A stretch of 64,000 bases of DNA from Aliiroseovarius pelagivivens (GCF_900302485.1 NZ_OMOI01000001.1:930001-994000), one strand, 5' to 3'; shown: positions 49,100 to 57,238, numbered from the stretch's first letter. Numbers and translations: made by a program. The notes: generated from the sequence alone by a model not told the origin.

Positions 49100-49801
49100 T
49101 TACAGCGTGGCGGACAGAGGGCCGACGCCGCCCAACCGCTCGAACAGGCTTTCTTCGTCCGAGTTGTTGAAGAACGGAACCTGTGCGGGGGCACCCAGAT
49201 CAGGCAGGTTGCCCACGATCTCGGCCAGCACAACTTCGGTGATGAAAGGCAGGTCAAAGCGGCGCACATCATCCAGCGGGATCCATTGCAGGTGGCTCAG
49301 CTCGTCCGAGGCGCGCGAGAAGTTGTCGACATCCGTCTTCAGCTCGTCCGCGTCCACTGCAAAGAAACGCGCATCAAAGCGACGCGGACGGCCTTTGGGC
49401 GTGATGGCGCGGAAGACAAAGGACATGCCTTTGGCGGACGGAATGAACCCGGACTCTGCAAAGCTCATCCAATCGCTTGGAATGTCGCCGGACCATGCGC
49501 CAGCTTCGCCAAGGATTTGGCCGGTTTCTTCCCAAAGTTCACGAATGGCAGCGACCAAGAGTGCCTGAGCTTTCGATGCATCAGCTTGCACACCCAGACG
49601 GGTCAGGCAGGGTTCTGCCCCTGCGTCCGCCAGAGGGACTTGCGCATCGGTCGCGTCCAGCGCGCCGCCCGGAAAGACGAATTTATTGGGCATGAAGGCT
49701 GCATTCGCGCCGCGTTGCCCCATCAAAACCTGTGGGCGCGTGGCTTTGTCCCGGATCAGAATGACGGTAGCTGCGTCGCGGATGATCTTGGATTTGTCCA
49801 T
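49100..49801 (-). CDS. NUDIX hydrolase (NUDT7/NUDT19-like CoA or nucleotide pyrophosphatase type)
   Basis: A 233-residue Nudix protein. The Nudix helix is AAIRELWEETGQILGE (about 84-99), with the REUXEEXG core intact. The preceding glycine FVFPGGALDATDA lies about 40 residues earlier, so the usual 23-residue box is split by an insertion containing another conserved segment. This layout is seen in the NUDT19-like group. The substrate is undetermined; CoA derivatives or nucleoside diphosphates are typical. It is convergent with the DMT gene, five bases apart. Confidence 0.85.
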   Translation of the reverse strand: MDKSKIIRDAATVILIRDKATRPQVLMGQRGANAAFMPNKFVFPGGALDATDAQVPLADAGAEPCLTRLGVQADASKAQALLVAAIRELWEETGQILGEAGAWSGDIPSDWMSFAESGFIPSAKGMSFVFRAITPKGRPRRFDARFFAVDADELKTDVDNFSRASDELSHLQWIPLDDVRRFDLPFITEVVLAEIVGNLPDLGAPAQVPFFNNSDEESLFERLGGVGPLSATL

Positions 49802-49823
49802 GTCGGCCCCTTATGGCGTGATT

Positions 49824-50243
49824 TTACTTCTTCCCAGCAAACCCGTGCATACGCTTCGCCCACTGAAAGGCAATCATAAAGCCTTTGAAACGGGGCAGAA
49901 GGTAAAGTGACGCAGCGACAGTCCCGACCGAGAAAATGGTGGCCAGCATCAGCGGGTCTTGCACGACGTGCACATAGAAGATGTGCAGCAGGGGGGCCAT
50001 GACGTGGCCGACCACAATAATGGTCAGATAAGCCGGGCCATCATCAGCGCGCTGGTGGTGCAATTCTTCTCCGCAAACCGTGCAGTCGTGATGGACCTTC
50101 AGATAGCCTTGAAACAGCTTTCCTGTGCCGCAGCTTGGGCAACGTTTCGCCCAGCCCGTGCGTAGGGCGGGCTTTAGCTCACGTTCAGTTTCGGCAACTG
50201 CGGGCATCATTTCATCCGCAGTCATCTGAGCGTTATCGGTCAT
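49824..50243 (-). CDS. DUF983-family membrane protein with zinc ribbon
   Basis: A 139-residue protein. CPSCGTGKLF and CTVCGEEL (about 36-60) make a four-Cys zinc ribbon, followed by two transmembrane helices (about 72-92 and 97-117) and a basic tail. This is the DUF983 arrangement, common in alphaproteobacteria and without known function. It is 22 bases upstream of the NUDIX gene on the same strand, a pairing often seen in the Rhodobacterales as I recall. Confidence 0.85.
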   Translation of the reverse strand: MTDNAQMTADEMMPAVAETERELKPALRTGWAKRCPSCGTGKLFQGYLKVHHDCTVCGEELHHQRADDGPAYLTIIVVGHVMAPLLHIFYVHVVQDPLMLATIFSVGTVAASLYLLPRFKGFMIAFQWAKRMHGFAGKK

Positions 50244-50437
50244 CGGAGACTCCTTATTCGCGCGTCAGACCATCATACAGAACTTCACATGTAAATCAGG
50301 CCTAGAAATGCGCTTGCGTCGGGATGTCGCGGAAAAATGCACGGAACTGCGACGGAAACCTGATTGCCGCGCGTTGAAGATACATAGCGACACAGAAACG
50401 CGGTGTCGCAAGAGGCAAGAAACCTTAGGAGACTATT

Positions 50438-51019
50438 ATGAAACTGAACAAGAAAACCGCCGCGACTGCCATTGCTCTGGGTCTTGGAGCTGTGCTGACG
50501 CTGAGCTCGACCGCTGCGATGGCTTTCGGCGGCAAAGACGGTGACCGTGGTGCGATGGGACGTAAAGGCGGGTTCATGCAGATGGAATTCGTGGACGTTG
50601 ATTTGGACAAGAATGGTCAGATCACCGTCGAGGATCTGCAAGCCGCTGCTAAGGCACGCTTCGACACGGCTGACGCTGATGGCGATGGTGCATTGACGCT
50701 GGACGAGATGAAAGCCCAGGCAGAAACGCGCATGGCCGAGCGGATGGCCGCAAAAGGCGACGGCAAAGGCGAGCGCAAAGGCAAGATGTTCCAGAAGCGC
50801 ATGGGCTGGAAGCTGGAAGAGATGCTGGCCAAAAAAGACGCTGATGGAAATGGCAACCTGAGCTTTGAAGAAGCCTCGCCCGAGCAAGCCATGCTTGAGC
50901 GCATGATCGACCGGTTCGACACGGATGATGACAATGCGATCTCGGCAGCCGAGTTCGACGCGGCCCAGAAAGAGATGTTCATGCGTCATGGCGGAAAAGA
51001 CCGCGACCGCAAGGGCTAA
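50438..51019 (+). CDS. Exported EF-hand calcium-binding protein
   Basis: A 193-residue protein with a signal peptide ending AAMAFGG. Four EF-hand-type loops are visible in the mature part: DVDLDKNGQITVEDL, DADGDGALTLDEM, DADGNGNLSFEEA and DTDDDNAISAAEF, arranged as two pairs separated by a Lys/Arg/Gly-rich linker. It should bind Ca2+ in the periplasm. It precedes an ECF sigma operon on the same strand (79-base gap) and the last gene of that operon encodes another periplasmic metal-sensor-like protein, so a sensing role is plausible. AGGAG lies before the ATG. Confidence 0.88.
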   Translation: MKLNKKTAATAIALGLGAVLTLSSTAAMAFGGKDGDRGAMGRKGGFMQMEFVDVDLDKNGQITVEDLQAAAKARFDTADADGDGALTLDEMKAQAETRMAERMAAKGDGKGERKGKMFQKRMGWKLEEMLAKKDADGNGNLSFEEASPEQAMLERMIDRFDTDDDNAISAAEFDAAQKEMFMRHGGKDRDRKG

Positions 51020-51098
51020 ATCTAACGTGGGTGCCCTGCCTGACGGGGTGGGGCATCCGCACATTGTCTTAGGTCAGGGAACGGGCTAGGCAGGACGT

Positions 51099-51686
51099 AT
51101 GAACATGGCCTTGGACGCGTATGAAGGTGCTTCGGATGAAGCGTTGCTGGTGCTTTACGGCAATGGCGATCCCGCAGCCGCGCAGCTGTTAACCCATCGG
51201 CTTGCGCCGAGGGCTCTGGGATATGCTACGCGTCTTCTGGGGGGTGACCGAGCCGAGGCCGAGGACGTGACGCAAGAAGCGATGTTGCGTCTTTGGAAAC
51301 AGGCAGCAAGCTGGCGCAGTGGGGAAGCACAAGTGTCTACCTGGCTGTACCGTGTGGTGTCGAACCTGTGCACCGACCGGCTTAGAAAACGACGGACCGT
51401 TGATCTGGATGCGGCGGGTGAGCCCGAGGATGGGAAACCATCAGTGGTCGAGAACATGATGGATGTCGACCGGGCGACAGCCTTGCAGGGTGCGTTGAAC
51501 CGGTTGCCGGAACGACAACGCGTTGCGGTGACACTCCGGCATATTGAAGGGGCGACGAACCCTGAAATTGCCCAGATTATGGATATCAGCATCGAGGCGG
51601 TCGAAAGCTTGACCGCCCGAGGCAAAAGGGCACTGGCCAAGGACTTGGCCGAGCGACGTGAGGAGTTGGGATATGGCGAAGACTGA
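51099..51686 (+). CDS. ECF-family RNA polymerase sigma factor
   Basis: A 195-residue extracytoplasmic-function sigma factor. Region 2 includes LGYATRLLGGDRAEAEDVTQEAMLRLWKQAASWRSGEAQVSTWLYRVVSNLCTDRLR (about 39-95), binding core polymerase and the -10 element. Region 4 is LPERQRVAVTLRHIEGATNPEIAQIMDISIEAVESLTARGKRAL (about 135-180), recognising the -35 element. The gene overlaps the next by fourteen bases, and that gene encodes a membrane-anchored protein in the position of an anti-sigma factor. Confidence 0.92.
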   Translation: MNMALDAYEGASDEALLVLYGNGDPAAAQLLTHRLAPRALGYATRLLGGDRAEAEDVTQEAMLRLWKQAASWRSGEAQVSTWLYRVVSNLCTDRLRKRRTVDLDAAGEPEDGKPSVVENMMDVDRATALQGALNRLPERQRVAVTLRHIEGATNPEIAQIMDISIEAVESLTARGKRALAKDLAERREELGYGED

Positions 51687-52080
51687 CAATCAGCCAATTC
51701 AGGAAAACGAGCTGGACCTGTTCTTTGATGCGGCCCGGCAGGATGCCGTTGAACCTTCAGACACGCTGATGGCGGCGATTTTGGCCGACGCACAGGCGCA
51801 CTTGCCCGTGGTTGACCCGTTGCCGACACCCAAGGCACACAAGAACAGTTGGATTTCGTCCGTTTTTGCCACAATAGGCGGATGGCCCGCCGCTGCCAGC
51901 TTGGCGACGGCGACTGTCGCCGGCGTCTGGATCGGGTTCACACAGCCAGTTCAGCTTGAAACGCTGTCCGGCGGTTTGGTTCTGGCGGGTGACTATGCCA
52001 CCACGGATACGTCTTATGCGTTGGAAGACCTTGCGCCCGGATATTTGGGAACAACCCTGTTTGCAGAGGATGAGGGATAA
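51673..52080 (+). CDS. Candidate membrane-anchored anti-sigma factor
   Basis: A 135-residue protein with a short N-terminal cytoplasmic part rich in Asp/Glu (LDLFFDAARQDAVEPSDTLMAAILADAQ), one transmembrane helix (about 72-90) and a small periplasmic tail. This topology and the overlap with the sigma gene fit an anti-sigma factor. No HxxxCxxC zinc motif is present and no family is certain; similar proteins have, I recall, been misnamed dihydroorotate dehydrogenase. GAGGAG (51660-51665) supports ATG 51673. Confidence 0.6.
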   Translation: MAKTDNQPIQENELDLFFDAARQDAVEPSDTLMAAILADAQAHLPVVDPLPTPKAHKNSWISSVFATIGGWPAAASLATATVAGVWIGFTQPVQLETLSGGLVLAGDYATTDTSYALEDLAPGYLGTTLFAEDEG

Positions 52081-52082
52081 TC

Positions 52083-52607
52083 ATGTCAGACCAGACACCA
52101 CAGACGCCGACCTCTGAACCGCGTCAGCCTCGTCGCTGGATGCGCTTTGTGTTGGTTGCCTCGTTGACCCTGAACCTTCTAGTGCTGGGCCTGATCGTTG
52201 GGGCCAAGGTTTCGGGACATCGCGGAGACGATTTTGATCACCGAGGCCCGGAACGCGGTTCGATCCGCGATTTGGGATTTGGCCCAATTGCCAAGGCTTT
52301 GGATCACAAGGACCGGCGTCAAATCGGCCGTGACTTTAAGCGCGAAAGCGGTTCGTTCAAGGACAACCGCGCAGTGCTAGAGCGCGACTTCGAGGCGCTT
52401 CTGCAGATCCTACGGAACGACAGTTTCGACGCCACCGCCTTTGAAGCAACCATGCTGCAGCAAGCAGAGCGGCTACGTACGCGCGGCGAGACCTTGCGTC
52501 GTCTACTGGTCGAACGGATCGGCGCAATGTCTGTTGAAGACCGCAAAGAGTTTGCCGATCGGTTGGAAAGCGCGGTCGACCGAGGGCGACCTGCTAAAGA
52601 TCGCTGA
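52083..52607 (+). CDS. Periplasmic heavy-metal-sensor (CpxP/ZraP-like) membrane protein
   Basis: A 174-residue protein with one N-terminal transmembrane segment (about 21-42) and an extended helical, highly charged periplasmic domain: LDHKDRRQIGRDFKRESGSFKDNRAVLERDFEALLQILRNDSFDATAFEAT and later LRRLLVERIGAMSVEDRKEFADRLE. This is the Spy/CpxP/ZraP-like pattern of metal or misfolding sensors. It begins three bases after the candidate anti-sigma gene. Together with the EF-hand protein and sigma factor it suggests a cation or envelope-stress response, not yet demonstrated. Confidence 0.78.
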   Translation: MSDQTPQTPTSEPRQPRRWMRFVLVASLTLNLLVLGLIVGAKVSGHRGDDFDHRGPERGSIRDLGFGPIAKALDHKDRRQIGRDFKRESGSFKDNRAVLERDFEALLQILRNDSFDATAFEATMLQQAERLRTRGETLRRLLVERIGAMSVEDRKEFADRLESAVDRGRPAKDR

Positions 52608-52642
52608 TGTAAGTAGATTTCGCAGGGGCGCCACCTACTTGA

Positions 52643-54028
52643 TCAAGCGGCAGTACGTCCAAACGTGACGACATTCCGGCCATCGGATTTGGCTTCATAA
52701 AGCGCTTGATCGGCGGCTTGTGTCAGTTCGCGTGCGCTGCGGGTATCATCCCGTAGATCACCCCAAACAGCGACGCCGACCGAGACCGTAACGTTAATCG
52801 GGAACGCCGTCTCGGTGATAGAAAACGGGTCATCTCCGATGGCACGTCGCAGTCGCTCTGCCATTGCCGCGACATCCTTGCGACTGACATCAGGCAGGGC
52901 GACCATAAACTCCTCACCACCAAATCGGGCTAAAAGATCAAACTCGCGCAGATTGTTGCGCAGGCGATCTGCGACTTCGATCAACACCTGATCACCGACG
53001 CCGTGACCGAACCGGTCATTGATGGATTTGAAGTGGTCCAGATCCAGGAATAGGATCGCATAGGGCTGGCCGTTGGTTTGGGCCTCTTGTTCCAAACGGT
53101 TCAGATAGCTTTGTGCGTAGCGGCGATTGTGAAGACCAGTCAGCGGATCCTGCGCTGCAAGCGACAGGTTATAGTCAAAGCGATTGCGCAGAGCGTCCAG
53201 TTCCAACTTGCGGGCTAGAAGGGATTTCAGACGCAAGGCAAGCTCTGTTGACTCGAAACCGCAATGCAGGATTGCATTGGCGCCCAGATCCAGTGCCATC
53301 GCACCGTCATGAGGGCGATCTTGATCGTGAATAACCACGATGATCGCGTTCCGGGTACGTATGCGTGAACGCAGCTCGCTGACCAGACGAAGCCCATCTG
53401 TTTCCTCGGCCAGAGATGCGCTGATGACAAAGGCATCAGGAACATTGCTAACCGCGTTCACATCGCAAAGGGCCTGTGATTTCGTCATGACATCCAAGCG
53501 GTGGGGAAGCTCGGTACCAAGCTTGCGGCGCCAGAGCAGCCCTTGTTCCGGCTCTGGTGCGATCAGGGCGATGTGTGCGGCGGGGACAAATTGCGCAGCG
53601 TCCTCGGCGCAGCCAAACTCAACCGAGATGTCGCGATGGCGCATGATCTCGTCATATGTGCCGCGCGTGCGGATCAAGTTCCGAACCATAGCTGATAGGG
53701 TGCTTTCCTCAACGCCGCTTGAATAGACATCGTCGGCCCCAGCATGCAAAGCGGCAATGCGGGCATTCTGGCTGTCCTTGTCGGCGAACAGAATGACCGG
53801 AATCGCACGCAGGTTTGGGTCGTTTTTCAGGGCAGAGCAGATGGTTAGGCTTTGGCCAGCTTTTCCACGTCCCAAAATGATCAGGTCAGGCTGAGCACGC
53901 CGCGCCGTTTCCAGCACAGCGTCAACTTGCTCGACCTGAATCACATCATATCCTGATACAGTCAGTTTGACCTTCAGGACGATGCGATTGGTCGCAAGAT
54001 CATCTGCAATCAGGATCCTTCCGCTCAT
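52643..54028 (-). CDS. PleD-like diguanylate cyclase with two degenerate receivers
   Basis: A 461-residue REC-REC-GGDEF protein with the layout of PleD. The output domain is intact: GGEEF at 370-374 and the inhibitory I-site R361-E-F-D364, so it should make c-di-GMP under product inhibition. The first receiver keeps the acidic pair (ADD, 8-10) but has Gly53 where PleD has its phosphoacceptor Asp53, and Ser104-Gly105 where Lys-Pro is expected. The second receiver has Ser203 at the matching position. Phosphorylation-driven activation is therefore unlikely. It is divergent from the DUF3572 gene. Confidence 0.9.
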   Translation of the reverse strand: MSGRILIADDLATNRIVLKVKLTVSGYDVIQVEQVDAVLETARRAQPDLIILGRGKAGQSLTICSALKNDPNLRAIPVILFADKDSQNARIAALHAGADDVYSSGVEESTLSAMVRNLIRTRGTYDEIMRHRDISVEFGCAEDAAQFVPAAHIALIAPEPEQGLLWRRKLGTELPHRLDVMTKSQALCDVNAVSNVPDAFVISASLAEETDGLRLVSELRSRIRTRNAIIVVIHDQDRPHDGAMALDLGANAILHCGFESTELALRLKSLLARKLELDALRNRFDYNLSLAAQDPLTGLHNRRYAQSYLNRLEQEAQTNGQPYAILFLDLDHFKSINDRFGHGVGDQVLIEVADRLRNNLREFDLLARFGGEEFMVALPDVSRKDVAAMAERLRRAIGDDPFSITETAFPINVTVSVGVAVWGDLRDDTRSARELTQAADQALYEAKSDGRNVVTFGRTAA

Positions 54029-54082
54029 CTAACCATTTCTCTAAGTGTTGAAATTGAGTTGCAGACATCCTGCCGCAGATTG

Positions 54083-54092
54083 GTTAAGAAAT
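54083..54092 (+). promoter_or_regulatory. Decamer GTTAAGAAAT upstream of the DUF3572 gene (also at 55162-55171)
   Basis: The ten-base sequence GTTAAGAAAT occurs 37 bases before the DUF3572 start and again 33-51 bases before the H-NOX-like start. It may be a shared regulator site or chance in AT-rich gaps. The GTTAA part resembles a CtrA half-site, but the full TTAA-N7-TTAA pattern is missing. Confidence 0.25.
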
Positions 54093-54119
54093 CCTTTCCA
54101 AATGAAAAGGAGTGTTAAG

Positions 54120-54398
54120 TTGACGTCAGATCAAGCCGAACGGATTGCGCTGAATATGCTGGCCTGGCTGGTGTCAAATGAGGAGCTCTTACCGGTGTTT
54201 ATGGGGGCAACAGGGGCGGGGCAGGACACGCTTCGTGACAGTGCTGGCAATCCCGAGTTTCTTGCCGCGATGCTGGATTTTTTGATGATGGATGATCGCT
54301 GGATCATGCAGGCATGTGACGCTCAGGGGCTGGCCTATGATCAGGTCTCACAGGTTCGACATGCTTTGCCGGGTGGGTCAGAAACGCACTGGACCTGA
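54120..54398 (+). CDS. DUF3572-family protein
   Basis: A 92-residue helical protein matching DUF3572 (QAERIALNMLAWLVSNEELLPVFMGATG and AAMLDFLMMDDRWIMQACDAQGL), an alphaproteobacterial family of unknown function. The start is set at TTG 54120 because AAGGAG (54107-54112) sits seven bases before it and family members begin with this segment; ATG 54102 lies upstream of that ribosome site. It is often found next to response-regulator genes, here divergent from the PleD-like gene. A HAD phosphatase gene follows. Confidence 0.75.
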   Translation: MTSDQAERIALNMLAWLVSNEELLPVFMGATGAGQDTLRDSAGNPEFLAAMLDFLMMDDRWIMQACDAQGLAYDQVSQVRHALPGGSETHWT

Positions 54399-54445
54399 TG
54401 GGCAGTTATAGGCAGTGTGCCAAGGAAACTCAGGTAGGATTACCC

Positions 54446-55138
54446 ATGACCATCAAGGCTCTTCTTTTTGATAAAGACGGAACGCTTTTTCAGTTTAAAG
54501 CCACGTGGGAGGCTTGGGCACATGCGGTGCTTTTGCGACTGACGAATGGCGACCATTCTCGAGCGGCAGAGGTCGGACGGGATATTGGGTTCGATATGGA
54601 AACCCAGACCTTTGCGCGTGACAGTGTTGTGATCGCTGGCACCCCAGCCGAGATCGTTTCGGCACTGCAGAAGCACTTTGATTTGTCGGCGGGTGCACTG
54701 GAAACTATTCTTAACGACGAAGCTGAAACCGCTCCGCAGGTCGAGGCTGTGGCCTTGGTGCCGTTGTTGGAAAATTTGCGCGCCCGAGGATTGGCACTTG
54801 GGGTTGCAACCAATGACGCCGAGCGCCCTGCGCGACAACATTTGGAAGGGGCGGGGGTGTCGGATCTGTTCGATTTCATCTCGGGCTATGACAGCGGCAA
54901 CGGTGTTAAGCCTGACGCGGCTCCCTGTCTGGCCTTCGCGCGGCAAGTGGACATAGAAGCGGGTCAGGTAGCAATGGTGGGTGACAGCTTACATGATTTG
55001 AAGGCTGGCCGTGCAGCTGGGATGCAGACAATTGGTGTGCTGACAGGATTGGCCACCCAAGGCGAGTTGTCTTCCTTTGCAGATGTGGTTCTGGATGACA
55101 TCGGGCAAATCCCTGATTGGTTGGATCAACAGGCGTAG
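54446..55138 (+). CDS. HAD-superfamily phosphatase
   Basis: A 230-residue haloacid-dehalogenase-fold hydrolase. Motif I is LLFDKDGTLFQF (Asp9 and Asp11 as nucleophile and acid/base), motif II VATNDAE, motif III KPDAAP, and motif IV MVGDSLHDLKAG. The helical cap resembles Gph/phosphonatase-type members. Substrate unknown. The start at ATG 54446 gives the usual short run before motif I; the ATG at 54398 would overlap DUF3572 and add an unusual leader. Confidence 0.87.
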   Translation: MTIKALLFDKDGTLFQFKATWEAWAHAVLLRLTNGDHSRAAEVGRDIGFDMETQTFARDSVVIAGTPAEIVSALQKHFDLSAGALETILNDEAETAPQVEAVALVPLLENLRARGLALGVATNDAERPARQHLEGAGVSDLFDFISGYDSGNGVKPDAAPCLAFARQVDIEAGQVAMVGDSLHDLKAGRAAGMQTIGVLTGLATQGELSSFADVVLDDIGQIPDWLDQQA

Positions 55139-55212
55139 ATCGAAGCGCGCCTTTTCTAATTGTTAAGAAATGAGCCTTAGAACATTACCGTGAAATGACG
55201 CGTGTGATGATG

Positions 55213-55800
55213 ATGCATGGCTTGATACTATGGATATTCGAATCCTTTGTGCGCCTGACCTATGGGGAACAGGTCTGGGAAAAGGTGCTTGCGGATCTGG
55301 ACCTTCACCTGCAGTCCGTCGAGCCGATGTTTCACTATGATGATCAGATCTGTCTATCGATTCTAAGGCAGCTGTCGATCGAGCAAAGCCGCGACAGAAA
55401 TTCTCTGCTGGAAGATTTCGGAACGTTTCTTGTTACTGATCCGCGTGTCGAGCGGGTGCGGCGATTACTTCGGTTCGGAGGGGTCGATTTTACCGAGTTC
55501 TTACATTCGCTTGAAGATCTCAAGGGGCGCGCGCGCCTTGCCGTGCCAGATTTGACCTTACCCGATGTGCAGGTGGATGAAACCCAGCCGCATTGCTTTG
55601 AAATTACATGCGAAAACAGTCCTAGCGGTGCGCCTTACGTCCTGTTGGGCGTTCTGCGTGCGTTGGCAGATGACTACGGTTCGCTGGTGTTTCTCGAAGT
55701 GTTTTCCGAAAGTCGAGACGGTGTCATTATCTCGGCGCGCCTGTTGGATCGTCAACATGCTCAGGGGCGGGAATTTCTTTGGGCAACAGATGGTGCATAA
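55213..55800 (+). CDS. H-NOX-fold protein lacking the heme ligands
   Basis: A 195-residue protein with the H-NOX (heme NO/O2-binding) fold. It begins MHGLIL, aligns along the helices GEQVWEKVL and LLEDFGTFLV, and has FTEFLHSLEDLKGRARLAVP. Canonical H-NOX proteins read NLDNLHARV...P here, and the proximal heme His is replaced by Lys104, eight residues before the conserved Pro112. The heme-propionate motif YxSxR is also gone (C133-E-N-S-P137). It is therefore unlikely to bind heme in the normal way. Three in-frame ATGs upstream (from 55195) are possible starts; 55213 restores the family N-terminus. The stop overlaps the cyclase start (TAATG). Confidence 0.8.
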   Translation: MHGLILWIFESFVRLTYGEQVWEKVLADLDLHLQSVEPMFHYDDQICLSILRQLSIEQSRDRNSLLEDFGTFLVTDPRVERVRRLLRFGGVDFTEFLHSLEDLKGRARLAVPDLTLPDVQVDETQPHCFEITCENSPSGAPYVLLGVLRALADDYGSLVFLEVFSESRDGVIISARLLDRQHAQGREFLWATDGA

Positions 55801-56813
55801 TGAATATCGAACGCCCGATACCCTTCACCTGTGGTGCGCTGGATCATGTGTTACCCTTGCACATGATGATCGACAGCTCTGGGTTAGTGCAACATGCGGG
55901 TCCGACCATCCAAAAGGTGTTCGCCAATCGTAGGTTGGTTGGGCGCAACGTATTTGGCTTGCTTGAGCTAAAGCGGCCCCGAAACATCAAACGCATAGAA
56001 GATGTAGCTAAGTTTGATGCCAAGCGGGTGCAGTTGAAAATTCGTGATGAATACGGAACACCGGTGACTGGGGCGGTGGCGCTGATGCCTTATATGGACA
56101 GCGTACTGTTAAACCTCTCCTTCGGGTATTCCATTGCAGAAGCGGTGGCGCGTTATGAATTGACCGGGTCTGACTTTGCGCCGACCGACCTTACGGTCGA
56201 AATGCTGTATCTGGTCGAAGCCAAATCTGCCGCAATGGATATTGCCAGTCAGTTGGCGCACCGCCTTCAGGATGAAAAAGAAGTTGCCCAAACTCAGGCG
56301 CTGACAGATGGGTTGACGGGATTGGCCAATAGACGCGCCCTTGAGGCGCGGCTAGAGCGGCAGTTTCGTCGCAACGTACCTTTCTCGCTGATGCATCTGG
56401 ATCTGGATTTTTTCAAGTCGGTCAATGACACGCATGGGCATGCCGCAGGGGACGCGGTACTCGAGGTTGTGGCTCAGATCCTGCGAGAAGAAACACGCAA
56501 AGAGGATCTAGTGGCGCGTGTTGGTGGGGACGAATTCGTGATTGTTCTGGACAATCAGGTCTTCCCCATGCGGCTTGAAAAAATAGCTGCTCGCCTGATC
56601 AAGCGGATTGAAGCCCCGATCAAGTACCGGGGTATGGACTGCCGGATTTCAGCCAGCATCGGTGTTGTGTCATCCTCCAATTATCTGAAGCCGGATCAAA
56701 CTTTGATGTCCGAAGAAGCGGATAAAGCGCTTTATGCCTCGAAACACGCAGGGCGCGCAGCGTATACGATTGCAGGGTATTCTGGAAAAACTGGTAATTC
56801 TCTGACTGGTTGA
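55800..56813 (+). CDS. HNOBA-GGDEF diguanylate cyclase partner of the H-NOX-like protein
   Basis: A 337-residue protein. Residues about 10-125 (CGALDHVLPLHMMIDSSGLVQHAGPTI, then VFGLLELKRP and ALMPYMDSVLLNLSF) match the HNOBA (H-NOX-associated PAS-like) domain of soluble guanylate cyclases. A helical linker (about 133-170) leads to a GGDEF domain with GGDEF at 242-246 and the I-site R233-K-E-D236, both intact, so c-di-GMP synthesis is expected. It overlaps the H-NOX-like gene by one base. The pair mirrors the architecture of NO-regulated cyclases, with the upstream partner lacking heme residues. Confidence 0.88.
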   Translation: MNIERPIPFTCGALDHVLPLHMMIDSSGLVQHAGPTIQKVFANRRLVGRNVFGLLELKRPRNIKRIEDVAKFDAKRVQLKIRDEYGTPVTGAVALMPYMDSVLLNLSFGYSIAEAVARYELTGSDFAPTDLTVEMLYLVEAKSAAMDIASQLAHRLQDEKEVAQTQALTDGLTGLANRRALEARLERQFRRNVPFSLMHLDLDFFKSVNDTHGHAAGDAVLEVVAQILREETRKEDLVARVGGDEFVIVLDNQVFPMRLEKIAARLIKRIEAPIKYRGMDCRISASIGVVSSSNYLKPDQTLMSEEADKALYASKHAGRAAYTIAGYSGKTGNSLTG

Positions 56814-56869
56814 CAGGTTCTTGTATTGGCCTTAGCACAACCTTGATCCCCATTATGTCAGAGGCCCCT

Positions 56870-57238
56870 ATGCCATTGTTATGTCGCGCGATTACCTTTG
56901 CTTCAGGCGTTGCGGTCGGGGTGTTGTCTATGTCGAATACGGGGATGGCCCAGACTGGGGAAATTGTTCGATCTATCCTAGGGCGCCAATTAAACAGCAC
57001 GCAGGTATCTCAATCCTATATTCACGCCGATGGAACGCTTGAAGGTGTGTTCAACGGCATTTCTTTTGCAGGAACATGGACTTTGGAGGACGGCAAGTAT
57101 TGCCGCAAGTTTACACGTGGTCTGACAGGTGCGCCGATTTGCATGACGGTCACTGCTGAGTATGCGTCTGATGGTGAAATCCGCGTGGTGGTATTCGAAG
57201 GCCCGGGCGGTCGCGCAAAGTTTCAGGTGGGGCACTAA
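56870..57238 (+). CDS. Small exported protein, unknown
   Basis: A 122-residue product with a signal peptide ending near GMAQT. The mature part contains SILGRQLNSTQVSQSYIHADGTLEGVFNGISFAGTWTLEDGKYCRKF, a beta-rich repeat-like stretch, and two Cys that could pair (YCRKF, PICMTV). A WxxxxGxYCR pattern of this kind occurs in small periplasmic proteins of Rhodobacterales. Function unknown. ATG 56870 with GAGG five bases upstream is favoured over ATG 56855. It lies 56 bases after the cyclase gene. Confidence 0.65.
   Translation: MPLLCRAITFASGVAVGVLSMSNTGMAQTGEIVRSILGRQLNSTQVSQSYIHADGTLEGVFNGISFAGTWTLEDGKYCRKFTRGLTGAPICMTVTAEYASDGEIRVVVFEGPGGRAKFQVGH

Noticed and set aside
50244..50437. ECF-type promoter (GGAAC ... 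CGTT) before the EF-hand gene
   Set aside because: GGAAC and GGAAAC are present but the CGTTGA lies about 12 or 24 bases away instead of 16-17, so the pair does not fit the known spacing.
52608..52642. Terminator between the CpxP-like gene and the convergent cyclase
   Set aside because: The short spacer has no GC-rich stem with T-run.
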